Shown here: in pieces, positions 24,499 through 33,006 of the stretch | Position numbering within the stretch: the stretch's first letter is position 1 | How the letters are laid out: every line of letters begins with the position of its first letter | DNA from: Ammoniphilus resinae | GTDB taxonomy: Bacteria; Bacillota; Bacilli; Aneurinibacillales; RAOX-1 | DNA: 64,000 nt | Direction: 5' to 3' | NCBI RefSeq assembly: GCF_017873965.1 | Contig: NZ_JAGGKT010000002.1 | Coordinates: 1-64,000, forward strand | The notes under the pieces: model-generated | Told to the model about the DNA's origin: nothing | The model's database searches: none | What the model saw: the letters and a program-made list of their open reading frames with translations, nothing else | Program-made: the position numbers and the translations under genes

Positions 24499-24696
24499 CT
24501 ATTTAAGATTTACGGACTGGCTTCCTGGTGAATTCGCACAATTCTTACAATAATAGATATCACTTCGGGCTATTGTGAGTACATCGGCATTACGAAAATA
24601 AGTTAACTTGGAATGGGAATTTCTCTTATCCGTTGTAATTTCAGCTATATGCTCTCCACATATTTTACAATCTCGATACTTTCTTTCCATTTCCAC
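24499..24696 (-). CDS. Small zinc-ribbon-like protein
   Basis: A 65-residue protein with two CxxC pairs, CKICGEH near the N-terminus and YYCKNCANSP near the C-terminus, separated by about 40 residues. This is a probable zinc ribbon. The start is GTG 24696, with GGGAGG 10 nt upstream on the minus strand. No family name is possible. It stands alone and converges on the CoA-transferase operon. Confidence 0.6.
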   Translation of the reverse strand: MEMERKYRDCKICGEHIAEITTDKRNSHSKLTYFRNADVLTIARSDIYYCKNCANSPGSQSVNLK

Positions 24697-24847
24697 TTTT
24701 TACTGCCTCCCAATTGTTAAATCTTTGTGACATGTACAGTATACTACCCTGACCGTATGAAACTACTGAATTGTTATAGAACAGTAATTTTCATAGTTTA
24801 AGCAGAAATATTTGGTTTAAATGAGTTTATGAAGGCTTGGAGGAAAT

Positions 24848-24897
24848 AAAAAAGACCCCTCTGAACTTCACTTTATCGAAGTTTGATCAGGGAGTCT
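24848..24897 (-). terminator. Rho-independent terminator (minus strand)
   Basis: On the minus strand a long stem built from AGACTCCC and GGGGTCT, with an inner ACTTC/GAAGT stem, is followed by six T. It lies 23 nt after the stop of the leftward gene at 24920-25405. Confidence 0.88.
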
Positions 24898-24919
24898 GCC
24901 ATATATGTGGAGGGGATGT

Positions 24920-25405
24920 TTAGGCAATTTGGACAATGGTTAGGCTAGCAAAATCGACACGAAGGACAGTCCCATTGGGTAGAGGGTTTGGGGCGGATAA
25001 TACAAGTTTAATTCTATCGTTTCTGTTAAAGGTTTGAAGCAAAAGTGTAGAAGTAACATAGACGGTATCAAGGCTATTGGCGTTAAAGCTTGTTTGTGTG
25101 TCAATAATGGTTCCGCCATTCTTTTGAAGCTCAAATTTAAGAAGAGGGTTTGGATTTGCAGGAGGCGGGAATGCGACATTTGATAATTGAATACTGAATT
25201 GGCATTGATAGACACCTCTATTTTTAATAGTGACTCTATCTGTTTGTGGATTAAAATAAATCCCCTCTGCTTCTTTTGCGCTGTTTAAGTTGATCGTGAC
25301 CGGAACAGTTGCTGTGTTTGCATCGATAAATTGGGGGAGAAAATCATTCGTGACATAGATTCGACTCGTTGACCTATGGCCATTGTACCAATTTATTTTG
25401 CTCAT
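24920..25405 (-). CDS. C1q/TNF-like beta-sandwich protein, probably exosporium or spore surface
   Basis: A 161-residue protein with the strand pattern of BclA-type C-terminal domains: DRVTIKNRGVYQCQFSIQLS, KFELQKNGGTIID, TSTLLLQTFNRNDRIKLVLS and the final RVDFASLTIVQIA. The collagen-like Gly repeats of BclA are absent. There is no signal peptide, as expected for proteins put on the spore by the mother cell. AAGGAGG is 9 nt before ATG 25405. The spore-surface assignment follows family resemblance only. Confidence 0.7.
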   Translation of the reverse strand: MSKINWYNGHRSTSRIYVTNDFLPQFIDANTATVPVTINLNSAKEAEGIYFNPQTDRVTIKNRGVYQCQFSIQLSNVAFPPPANPNPLLKFELQKNGGTIIDTQTSFNANSLDTVYVTSTLLLQTFNRNDRIKLVLSAPNPLPNGTVLRVDFASLTIVQIA

Positions 25406-25591
25406 CTGACTAAACCTCCTTTCTATCTATATACTATAGTAAATGATAGAAGGACGATCATTGTGATAGACTCGCATTTGGTTTTCAAAAATAGTTAATT
25501 TTTCCTGATACAGAAAAAAGAGACTGCCTTCGAATAGTATAGAATCAACTTTGGGTTCGTTTTTGAGTTGGGTAAGTGAGGAGGAGATATT

Positions 25592-26554
25592 TTGTTTGAA
25601 TTTGATACTGACTTAGATCAGTTTGCTAGAATAAAAGTTGTCGGTGTGGGTGGCGGAGGAAATAATGCGGTCAATCGAATGATTGAGGCCGGCGTGCAAG
25701 GTGTAGAATTTATCGCAGTGAATACAGATGGACAAGCTCTTCATCAATCAAAAGCACCTACAATCATCCAAATTGGTGCAACACTGACCAGAGGATTGGG
25801 AGCAGGGGCAAATCCTGAGATCGGGAAGAGAGCGGTAGAAGAAAGTAAATATCAGATTGCGGAAGTGTTAGAAGGGGCTGATATGGTATTTGTCACGGCT
25901 GGAATGGGCGGTGGAACAGGAACAGGAGCAGCACCTGCAATTGCTGAAATTGCCAAACAACTAGGTGCTTTAACCATTGGGGTTGTTACAAGACCATTTA
26001 AATTTGAAGGACCAAAGCGAGCCAGAAATGCGGAAAGTGGTATTGATGCGATGAGAGAAGCCGTTGATACGTTAATTATTATTCCAAATGAACGCTTGCT
26101 GCAGATCGTAGATAAAAAAACACCTATACTCGAAGCCTTTCGGGAAGCAGATAACGTCCTTCGCAGGGGTGTCCAAGGCATATCCGATTTAATTGCTGTC
26201 CCTGGTTTAATTAATCTTGATTTTGCAGACATAAAAACGGTCATGTCCTATAAAGGAACAGCCATCATGGGCATTGGTGTGTCAAAAGGCGAAGGCCGTG
26301 CTGTGGACGCCGCGCAAAAAGCAATAAGCAGTCCATTACTGGAAACATCGATCAGCGGAGCGCGCGGTGTGATCATGAATATCACGGGCAGTCGCAATAT
26401 AAGCCTGTTTGAAGTACAGGAAGCAGCCAATATTATTTCATCGACCACGCATGAGGATTTACATATGATCTTCGGATCTGTGATCAATGATGACTTAAGA
26501 GATGAAATCATCGTAACCGTCATCGCTACTGGGTTTACCAAACAGGAAGTTTGA
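25592..26554 (+). CDS. Tail-less FtsZ paralogue
   Basis: A 320-residue FtsZ-family GTPase. It has [14 protein letters not shown], the tubulin signature GGGTGTG (about 106-112), NDERLL-type contacts ([11 protein letters not shown]) and the T7 loop NLDFADIK (about 208-215), so GTP binding, polymerisation and hydrolysis look possible. It stops after the globular domain ([11 protein letters not shown]); the linker and the conserved C-terminal peptide that binds FtsA, SepF and ZipA are missing. A terminator follows the stop directly, so it is not a frameshift. The start is TTG 25592 with AGGAGGAGAT. ftsA is not adjacent, so this is likely a second, accessory FtsZ. Confidence 0.88.
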   Translation: MFEFDTDLDQFARIKVVGVGGGGNNAVNRMIEAGVQGVEFIAVNTDGQALHQSKAPTIIQIGATLTRGLGAGANPEIGKRAVEESKYQIAEVLEGADMVFVTAGMGGGTGTGAAPAIAEIAKQLGALTIGVVTRPFKFEGPKRARNAESGIDAMREAVDTLIIIPNERLLQIVDKKTPILEAFREADNVLRRGVQGISDLIAVPGLINLDFADIKTVMSYKGTAIMGIGVSKGEGRAVDAAQKAISSPLLETSISGARGVIMNITGSRNISLFEVQEAANIISSTTHEDLHMIFGSVINDDLRDEIIVTVIATGFTKQEV

Positions 26555-26574
26555 TAATACCCCCGACAATCAGA

Positions 26575-26618
26575 CACCCCTTTTTTTCAAGATTTGGAAT
26601 AAAAGGGGTGCTTTTTTT
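26575..26618. terminator. Rho-independent terminator
   Basis: CACCCCTTTT (26575-26584) pairs perfectly with AAAAGGGGTG (26601-26610), followed by a C and seven T. It ends the ftsZ-like gene. Confidence 0.92.
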
Positions 26619-26735
26619 GTGAACATTGTTGGTTCGTGCAAAATTTGGTGTTTTGCCTAGAGAACTACGGGGTATCAGGCCCCTATTTTGTATTAAAAGT
26701 CTCTGCATGCCCCCAAAATCGGGAGGAACTTTTGT

Positions 26736-26828
26736 CCAGGTCACAAAACGGGCGATCCAGGTCCCAAAATTGAAGTTCCAGGTCACAGGAAATAGCGTTT
26801 TGGTCACGGGAAATGGACTCCTGCTCAC
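26736..26828. repeat. Five degenerate 21-bp tandem repeats
   Basis: Units with the core TCCAGGTCAC or close variants start at 26736, 26757, 26778, 26799 and 26819. The period is 21, 21, 21 and 20 bp. The array makes a heptad-like pattern in an open frame (QVTKRAI, QVPKLKF, QVTGNSV) that lacks a ribosome binding site, so I do not call it a gene. Confidence 0.65.
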
Positions 26829-27190
26829 ATTGGAGTAATCATTACAAATAAATACCCCTATATGTATCTTGTGAACCACTTTTTCTCAAATTATTTGCTT
26901 ACACCCTGCTAGATTCCCCGTTTTAACATCCGTATGGTTGGTATAACCCTCTTAGGTACAATCGACTACACTAAACTATCCAACTTCTTGAAATCTAAAA
27001 ATCTCTCTAAATCCCAAAGATCATCTTAAATATAAAAAATTAGGACGTTAAATTAGAAATTCCGCCAAAAGATGGATTTTATTTATCAATGTTCTTTCTG
27101 TTCCACCATTCTTCGATGAATTTTTGGGTACTCATTCTATTTGAACTTGGACGAACATACTGTGATATTAAAGTAATCTTCACACATTGA
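26829..27190. other. Intergenic, AT-rich; upstream region of the hydroxy-acid operon
   Basis: No gene is supported between the tandem repeats and the operon. A short minus-strand frame (MSTQKFIEEWWNRKNIDK, ending near 27084) is protein-like but only 18 codons and lacks a binding site. The operon promoter lies at the right end. Confidence 0.5.
27141..27168 (+). promoter_or_regulatory. Probable promoter of the hydroxy-acid operon
   Basis: TTGAAC (27141-27146), a 16-bp spacer and TGATAT (27163-27168) fit a sigma-A promoter, 62 nt before the first gene. Confidence 0.45.
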
Positions 27191-27230
27191 AATGCTATTC
27201 CATCTATTTAAACAAAAGGAAGTGGTTGAA

Positions 27231-27941
27231 TTGGAAAAGCCCAATTATAGACCTTTTGCTCCATTAATACCTGATGAGATGATACAACGCGCGGAACGTT
27301 TAGGGGCAGCATTATTAGCCGATGGGATGATTGGGATGGGCATTCCGTTCGAGGGATGTATGGATGCTCAGATCTCTCCTGTTCATGATTCCATGAGAAT
27401 TGTGGGTACAGCATATACAGTCAGTACGGCATCGGGGGACAACCTTCCTATTCATTTAGCGATCTATTCGGGGAAAGAGGGTTATGTTCTTATCATTGAT
27501 GGAAAGGGACATGCTGATCATCCTTATTTGGGAGAGTTAATGACATCAGCTACGAAAGCAGTAGGGCTAAAAGGCATTGTCTTGGATGGCTTAGTAAGGG
27601 ATAAACAGGCATTGATCGAGTTAGGGCTCCCTGTCTTCGCGAAGGGATTTATGCCAAGGGGACCGATCAAAAAAGAACCGGGTGAAATCAATACGGCAAT
27701 TTCTTGTGGTGGTGTGACTGTTCATCCAGGAGATCTAATTGTTGGTGATGCTGATGGAGTGGTCGTGGTTCCTCGTGATCGTATTGAGGCGGTAATTGAA
27801 GCTTCCGAGAAAAAACTCGACTATGAGGAAAAAAGAAAAATCACGATTGCGGAATATGAAAAAAAACGTAAACAAGGTATGGATCCCGGAGAGCTTGCTC
27901 CACAATGGGTCAAAGATAAATCAACAGAATTTGGACTATAG
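27231..27941 (+). CDS. RraA-like aldolase/decarboxylase (HMG aldolase family)
   Basis: A 236-residue protein of the RraA/4-hydroxy-4-methyl-2-oxoglutarate aldolase family, metal-dependent lyases that also decarboxylate oxaloacetate. Key parts are GKEGYVLIIDGKGHADHPYL, GLKGIVLDGLVRDKQAL with the catalytic Arg-Asp, PVFAKGFMPRGP and GDLIVGDADGVVVVPR. TTG 27231 is chosen as start (AAAGGAAGTGG upstream, and MEKPNYRPF is the usual opening); an ATG at 27192 is in frame but unsupported. A C-terminal extension with EKKRKQGMDPGELAPQ is beyond the minimal fold. First gene of the operon. Confidence 0.85.
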   Translation: MEKPNYRPFAPLIPDEMIQRAERLGAALLADGMIGMGIPFEGCMDAQISPVHDSMRIVGTAYTVSTASGDNLPIHLAIYSGKEGYVLIIDGKGHADHPYLGELMTSATKAVGLKGIVLDGLVRDKQALIELGLPVFAKGFMPRGPIKKEPGEINTAISCGGVTVHPGDLIVGDADGVVVVPRDRIEAVIEASEKKLDYEEKRKITIAEYEKKRKQGMDPGELAPQWVKDKSTEFGL

Positions 27942-27967
27942 AGGAGAAGACAGACTGAGGTGATTGG

Positions 27968-28846
27968 ATGCGACTTGGTTTTATAGGATATGGAGAGGCA
28001 GCCTATGAAATGTCCTGTGGGCTAAAACAAGAAGGCTTGGATAATATGATCGCTTATAATCACTCGAACCATGCATTGGTTCAGAGCAGAGCGAAGGAAG
28101 CACAAGTTGAGTTGTTGGATTCAGCAAAGGATGTTTTAGAACGTGCGAATGTCATCATTGTGTCTGTCCCAGCGGATAAGGCACTTGAAGCTAGTGAAAC
28201 CTTAATGCGGCATTTAAAAAGGGGACAACTCTATATTGATGTTTCTGCATCCAGTCCAAATGTGAAAAAAGCAATTTGGGGTAATATCCAATCGAAGGAT
28301 GTTCTCTTTGTGGATGCTCAAATGATGGGACCGTTATTGCTTTATAAACATAAGGTACCTATCGTCGCTAGCGGTTCGGGTACAGACCTGTTGGTCCACT
28401 TGATGAAAGTTTACGGAATGAACATTAAAAAGGTGGGCGAAGACCCCGGAGACGCATCGGCGATTAAATTGATCCGCAGTATTTATATGAAAGGGATTTC
28501 TGTATTATTTATTGAATTGCTAGAAGCCGCTCAAGCCTTAAAAGTGGAAGAATTGGTATTAAGTTCAATTAGAGAAACCATGGAAAGTTGGGATTTTGAG
28601 AAGGTATTGAACCGATTGGTCACGGGGGCTTGCATCCATGCCCAGAGAAGAGCTGTTGAACTTGAAGGCTCCATTGGGATTCTAAAAGACTTAGAGATTG
28701 ATTGTTTAATGTCGGAAGCTGTTCGGGATAAACTATTGTCTCTGTCTCGCTACCAATTAAAGGATAGATTTCCCGGCGGAGCTCCAAAGGATTGGTGGGA
28801 GGCCCTGATTGCATTGCAAGAGGTTAAAAGAGAGAGGAATGAGTAG
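27968..28846 (+). CDS. NAD(P)-dependent 3-hydroxyacid-type dehydrogenase with DUF1932
   Basis: A 292-residue oxidoreductase of the beta-hydroxyacid dehydrogenase superfamily. It has an N-terminal Rossmann motif (RLGFIGYGEAAYEMSCGL), the substrate-loop DVSASSPNVKKAI and a C-terminal DUF1932 helical domain containing the conserved Lys region DASAIKLIRSIYMKG. DUF1932 dehydrogenases oxidise hydroxy acids such as L-threonate or related polyhydroxy acids. It starts 26 nt after the RraA-like gene and overlaps no gene. The exact substrate cannot be read from the sequence. Confidence 0.85.
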   Translation: MRLGFIGYGEAAYEMSCGLKQEGLDNMIAYNHSNHALVQSRAKEAQVELLDSAKDVLERANVIIVSVPADKALEASETLMRHLKRGQLYIDVSASSPNVKKAIWGNIQSKDVLFVDAQMMGPLLLYKHKVPIVASGSGTDLLVHLMKVYGMNIKKVGEDPGDASAIKLIRSIYMKGISVLFIELLEAAQALKVEELVLSSIRETMESWDFEKVLNRLVTGACIHAQRRAVELEGSIGILKDLEIDCLMSEAVRDKLLSLSRYQLKDRFPGGAPKDWWEALIALQEVKRERNE

Positions 28847-28878
28847 AACCGATTTTTTTGAGAAAGGATTGTGAAAGA

Positions 28879-29952
28879 TTGGCTACCTACCGACTTGGAG
28901 TGATGTATGGTGATGGGATTGGTCCGGAGGTTGTACAGGCTGCAGTAGAAGTACTCACAACGGCCGCAGAACGGCTGGGTACTGTAAAATTCAACTGGGT
29001 TGAATTGCCGATGGGCTTATCAGCTATTGAGAAGTATGGAGAAGCTTTCCCAGACATCACGAAGAAAGCGCTAAAAAACTGTGATGGCTGGATTCTGGGA
29101 CCCAATGACGGAGCGGCGTATGCAAAAGAGCACCAAGGAAAACGGACGCCTAGCGGAGAGCTCCGACATTCTTATGACCTATATGCAAATATTCGTCCAA
29201 GTAAAACCTTACCTGGGATTCGCAATGTTGTTGGAGAGGCCGACCTGGTTATTGTCCGTGAGAATACAGAGGGTTTTTATACAGATAAAAACATGTATGT
29301 GGGGAATGGAGAGTTTATGGTGACCCCGGAAACTGCACTAAGTGTGGGGGTCTTTACAAAACCAGCCATTGAGCGGATCGCTCATGCTGCTTTTCGTTTT
29401 GCTATGGAACGTCGACAACATGTCACAATCGTTCATAAAGCTAACGTGATCAAACTAGGTTTTGGTTTGTTTATTAAGACCTGTCGAGAGGTGGCAGAAC
29501 AGTATCCTCAGGTTAAAGTGGATGATTATCATGTCGATGCATTTGCAGCCCAATTGGTGAGACGTGCCGGTGACTTTGACGTGATCGTGACGGAAAACAT
29601 GTTTGGCGATATTCTATCAGATTTAGCAGCCGAATTAGTAGGAGGATTAGGCTTGGCATATTCGATCAACGCTAGCGAAAACCAAGCGATGGCGCAGGCT
29701 GTTCATGGCTCCGCTCCTGATATCGCAGGCAAAAATGTAGCTAATCCTGTTGGTGAAATGTTGTCAGCTGTCATGCTCATAGATTGGTTGGGCACACGTC
29801 ATCAGGATCAAAGCCTTCATCATTTGGGGCAATTGGTTAAGACATCAATCTTAAAGGCGCTATTTGATGGGGTTCGTACGCAGGATTTGGGCGGAGACGC
29901 TTCGACTATACAATTCACCGAAGCAGTGGTGCAAAGAATCCTTCGTTCTTAA
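28879..29952 (+). CDS. Isopropylmalate/tartrate-type decarboxylating dehydrogenase
   Basis: A 357-residue member of the isocitrate/isopropylmalate/tartrate dehydrogenase family, which oxidises a 2-hydroxy acid bearing a malate-like part and may decarboxylate it. Signatures are VMYGDGIGPEVV, RENTEGFYTDKNMYVG, HKANVIK with the catalytic Lys, and the metal-binding NMFGDILSDLAAELVGGLGL. TTG 28879 has AAAGGA upstream and gives the usual opening; TTG 28858 is the longer option. It is not next to leuC, leuD or leuB, so a catabolic role in this operon is more likely than leucine synthesis. Confidence 0.87.
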   Translation: MATYRLGVMYGDGIGPEVVQAAVEVLTTAAERLGTVKFNWVELPMGLSAIEKYGEAFPDITKKALKNCDGWILGPNDGAAYAKEHQGKRTPSGELRHSYDLYANIRPSKTLPGIRNVVGEADLVIVRENTEGFYTDKNMYVGNGEFMVTPETALSVGVFTKPAIERIAHAAFRFAMERRQHVTIVHKANVIKLGFGLFIKTCREVAEQYPQVKVDDYHVDAFAAQLVRRAGDFDVIVTENMFGDILSDLAAELVGGLGLAYSINASENQAMAQAVHGSAPDIAGKNVANPVGEMLSAVMLIDWLGTRHQDQSLHHLGQLVKTSILKALFDGVRTQDLGGDASTIQFTEAVVQRILRS

Positions 29953-29982
29953 AAATTGATCCAATTGAGGTGATAACGGTAC

Positions 29983-31242
29983 ATGATTTACCAAGTTCCT
30001 TACGGTCAAGGATTTCTAGAATTTGAACTGGAAGTTCCCGTAGAAAAATTAGAAATCGATAAATCTCGTGATGTTCCAGATCCTAACCAGCTTGTCAAAG
30101 AAGCTCTACAAAATCCAATTGGCTCACCTAAATTAAGTGAGATTGCGCAAGGAAAGAAGAGTGCTGTGATTGTCATTAACGATGTGACACGTCCATCCCC
30201 TTCTCAATTGCTCGTAGAGGCGATCAGTGGTGAACTAAACAAGGCAGGAATCGATGATTCAGGAATTACTTTATTAGTTGCCACCGGAAATCATCGTCCT
30301 TGTACAGAACAAGAGTTGATTAAGATGCTAGGCGAGAAGGTCTACTCACGGTTTTCTATTATCAACCATAACGCCTATGATGAAGAACAGTTAATTCATG
30401 TAGGATATACGACTAGAGGGCTGGATATTACAGTAAATCGGCTCGTTGTAGAGTCGGATCTAACTATACTAACCGGGATCATCACACCACATCAATCTGC
30501 TGGATTTAGCGGAGGACGCAAGAGTATGCTTCCAGGGGTAGCAGGGATAAGGAGTATTGAACAGCACCATTCCTTGCCACATCGTGCCGAGTATCCTGTA
30601 ATGGGTATCTATGAAAATAATCCTTTCCACGAAGGATCTTTAGAAGCGGCTCGTAAAGTTGGAGTGGATTTTATCGTGAATGTAGTGAAGTACAGTGATG
30701 GCAGGATTGCTTCAGTTGTCGCCGGGGACTTAGTTGAAGCCCATGAAAAAGGGATTCAGGATTGCAAGAAGGTTTGGGCCATGCAGGTTCAAGGACAATT
30801 TGATATTACAATTGTTTCTCCTGGTGGCTTTCCGAAGGACTTTGATTTGCATCAAGCTCAGAAAGCTTTGGCCCTAGGTGAGATGGTTACGAAAAGGGGT
30901 GGGTCGATCATCCTTGTCGCAGAATGCGCGGATGGGATTGGAAAGTATGCTCAGTTAATGATGAATTCGCGAGATCCCCAAGAGGTCATTGAATGCTTTA
31001 AACGTGAAGGATTTAAGGGAGAGAACCAAGCATCAAAAGCATTCATGTTTGCTAGAGCTCTTCAAACTCATACCATCTATGTCATCACGGATCAAATCGA
31101 TCTTGCCGATCTAAAGAAGATGTTTTTCATTCCTTCAAGAACTATCAACGATGCATATACCAATGCCAAAGTTAGATGTCAAAGTGAGCCAAGGGTTGGC
31201 CTCATCCCCTATGCGGTAGACTGTTTGTTGGAAATTATTTAA
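29983..31242 (+). CDS. LarA-family nickel-pincer racemase/epimerase
   Basis: A 419-residue LarA homologue, cytosolic. LarA racemises lactate with a nickel-pincer nucleotide bound to a Lys; paralogues act on malate, phenyllactate and other 2-hydroxy acids. Visible are NDVTRPSPSQLL, LLVATGNHRPCTEQE (His104), TGIITPHQSAGFSGGRKSML (His170 and the cofactor Lys180). Full length. No larB, larC or larE is in the window, so the cofactor must be made elsewhere or by a distant locus. In this operon it would interconvert the two hydroxy-acid stereoisomers so that both can be oxidised. Confidence 0.88.
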   Translation: MIYQVPYGQGFLEFELEVPVEKLEIDKSRDVPDPNQLVKEALQNPIGSPKLSEIAQGKKSAVIVINDVTRPSPSQLLVEAISGELNKAGIDDSGITLLVATGNHRPCTEQELIKMLGEKVYSRFSIINHNAYDEEQLIHVGYTTRGLDITVNRLVVESDLTILTGIITPHQSAGFSGGRKSMLPGVAGIRSIEQHHSLPHRAEYPVMGIYENNPFHEGSLEAARKVGVDFIVNVVKYSDGRIASVVAGDLVEAHEKGIQDCKKVWAMQVQGQFDITIVSPGGFPKDFDLHQAQKALALGEMVTKRGGSIILVAECADGIGKYAQLMMNSRDPQEVIECFKREGFKGENQASKAFMFARALQTHTIYVITDQIDLADLKKMFFIPSRTINDAYTNAKVRCQSEPRVGLIPYAVDCLLEII

Positions 31243-31264
31243 CTACGTGATTGGGGGTAAGAGA

Positions 31265-32323
31265 ATGGGACAGACAAGGAGATTATCTCAAGAGCAGTAT
31301 TTGGAGCTGGGAACCCATATTCTGACACAAATTGGGATTCCTCAAAACCACGCCGGAGTGCAGATTTCTTCCTTGCTCGATGCGGATCAGCGAAAAGTTC
31401 ATACCCATGGTCTATTTAGGCTGCCCACTTATATTAAACAGATCATCAATGGGGGAATAAACAAGGATCCCAATATCCAAAGATTACGGCGGGGGCCTGT
31501 GATTGAATTAATGGACGGCGACCATGGATTAGGGGCTGTTGTAGCTTCCACCGCCATGAAGGCAGCGATCGAATTGAGTTCGCAAAACGGGATCGGAGTG
31601 GTGTCTGTAAAGAATGGCAGCCATTTTGGGATGGCTGCATATTATGCCGAATTAGCTACTTATGAGAATCAAATCGGGATTGCCATGTCGAATACCTCTC
31701 CGATGATCGCACCTACTGGCAGTCTAAAGCCAGTCTTGGGGAATAATCCATGGGCAATTGCAGTTCCAACCAACATGAATTACCCTGTGACCTTAGATAT
31801 GGCCAATAGTATGGTCGCAAAGGGAAAGATTCGCATGGCTGCATTAAAAGAGGAGTCAATCCCATTTGGTTGGGCTTTAGACAATCTTGGTAGGCCTACG
31901 AATGACCCGAAGGAAGCTTTGAAAGGTGTGATTCTTCCGATTGGCGGGTATAAAGGCTATGGCATAACGCTTATGGTTGATATTCTTGCCGGTGTCTTAA
32001 GTGGAGCTGACTTTGGGGAGAAGGTGCCCGATCATGAAACAGGCGAAAAAAGGAATATTGGCCAATTATTTATTTCGATAAATGTGGGCAACTTCATGAA
32101 TATTGACCAGTTTAAGTCGAGAATGGATGAATTAATCGAGTCGATCAAAACAGCACCAAGGATTGATCCAGACATTGAGGTACTATTACCGGGGGAAAAA
32201 GAATGGAAGAACAAGCTGAATGAACTTCACCAACCCTTCGATTTTCCGATCAACGTAGTCGATAGCCTCGTTCAGGTTTGTCAGAAATACAATATAGACC
32301 TGCCAAAATCTCTACTCCATTAG
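31265..32323 (+). CDS. Ldh2/malate-sulfolactate dehydrogenase family oxidoreductase
   Basis: A 352-residue NAD(P)-dependent 2-hydroxyacid dehydrogenase of the MDH2/LDH2 (YlbC/ComC) fold, distinct from the Rossmann enzymes. Motifs include HGLFRLPTYIKQI, the catalytic-His region VKNGSHFGMAAYYAELA, MSNTSPMIAPTGS and PIGGYKGYGITLMVDILAG. ATG 31265 with GGGGGTAAGAG is preferred to GTG 31247. Family substrates are malate, lactate, sulfolactate and ureidoglycolate. It starts 22 nt after larA. Confidence 0.88.
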   Translation: MGQTRRLSQEQYLELGTHILTQIGIPQNHAGVQISSLLDADQRKVHTHGLFRLPTYIKQIINGGINKDPNIQRLRRGPVIELMDGDHGLGAVVASTAMKAAIELSSQNGIGVVSVKNGSHFGMAAYYAELATYENQIGIAMSNTSPMIAPTGSLKPVLGNNPWAIAVPTNMNYPVTLDMANSMVAKGKIRMAALKEESIPFGWALDNLGRPTNDPKEALKGVILPIGGYKGYGITLMVDILAGVLSGADFGEKVPDHETGEKRNIGQLFISINVGNFMNIDQFKSRMDELIESIKTAPRIDPDIEVLLPGEKEWKNKLNELHQPFDFPINVVDSLVQVCQKYNIDLPKSLLH

Positions 32324-32342
32324 TCATTAAAAGGAGGAAAAA

Positions 32343-32969
32343 ATGAATATCATCGATCAATTGAAGGAGATTCCAACGACCTGTGTATCTGACGCACTAA
32401 ATGGTCAGAATAGTTTGGATTCTACTATTAAACCTTTGGATGAACAATTGAAGGTAGTTGGTAGAGCTGTAACTGTCAAAATCTCGCCGGGAGATAATCT
32501 GTTAGTGCTGAAAGCGATGAGGGAAGCCAACCCAGGAGATGTTTTGGTCATCGACGCTAAGAGTTATATGGACAGCGCCTCTTGTGGTGACTTTAACCTG
32601 AAGTTGGCACAAAAATTGGGCCTCGCTGGTGTTGTAATCGATGGGGTAGTTCGCGATGTGTTAGCAATGAAAGAAATGAACTATCCTGTTTTTGCTAGGG
32701 GCGTCTGTACAGCAGCCAGCAAAAAGTATGGGGCTGGTGAAATTAACGTTCCGATTTCTTGTGGAGCAACCGTCATTCAACCGGGAGATATCATCCATGG
32801 AGATGCAGATGGTGTCGTGGTCATCCCGCGTGGTTTGGAAGAAGACGTACTGAAAAAGGCACAGGAAAAATTAAAACAAGATATGGAACGAGAAGAACGA
32901 ATTTTAACAAGTCGAGAATCAGCTCAGCAATACATTGATCGATTGTTAGCGGCAAATAGAAAAGCCTAA
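32343..32969 (+). CDS. Second RraA-like lyase
   Basis: A 208-residue RraA-family protein with ISPGDNLLVLKAMREANPGD, GLAGVVIDGVVRDVLAM, ARGVCTAASKKYGAGEINVP and GDIIHGDADGVVVIPRG. It is shorter than the first copy at 27231-27941 and lacks that copy's C-terminal extension. AAAGGAGG is 7 nt before the ATG. Two such lyases in one operon suggest cleavage of two different 2-oxo acids, or an aldolase plus an oxaloacetate decarboxylase. It sits directly before the transporter genes. Confidence 0.87.
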   Translation: MNIIDQLKEIPTTCVSDALNGQNSLDSTIKPLDEQLKVVGRAVTVKISPGDNLLVLKAMREANPGDVLVIDAKSYMDSASCGDFNLKLAQKLGLAGVVIDGVVRDVLAMKEMNYPVFARGVCTAASKKYGAGEINVPISCGATVIQPGDIIHGDADGVVVIPRGLEEDVLKKAQEKLKQDMEREERILTSRESAQQYIDRLLAANRKA

Positions 32970-33006
32970 CATGTGCAGCGAGATCCAGAAGAAAGGAGGA
33001 AGATAG

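Noticed and set aside
25592-26554. The short FtsZ as a frameshifted full-length ftsZ.
   Set aside because: No tail-like coding sequence is present in any frame after the stop; a strong terminator follows within 25 nt.
26626-26838. 70-codon open frame with heptad-like repeats.
   Set aside because: The repeats reflect the 21-bp DNA period; there is no ribosome binding site and the frame starts inside terminator-proximal sequence.
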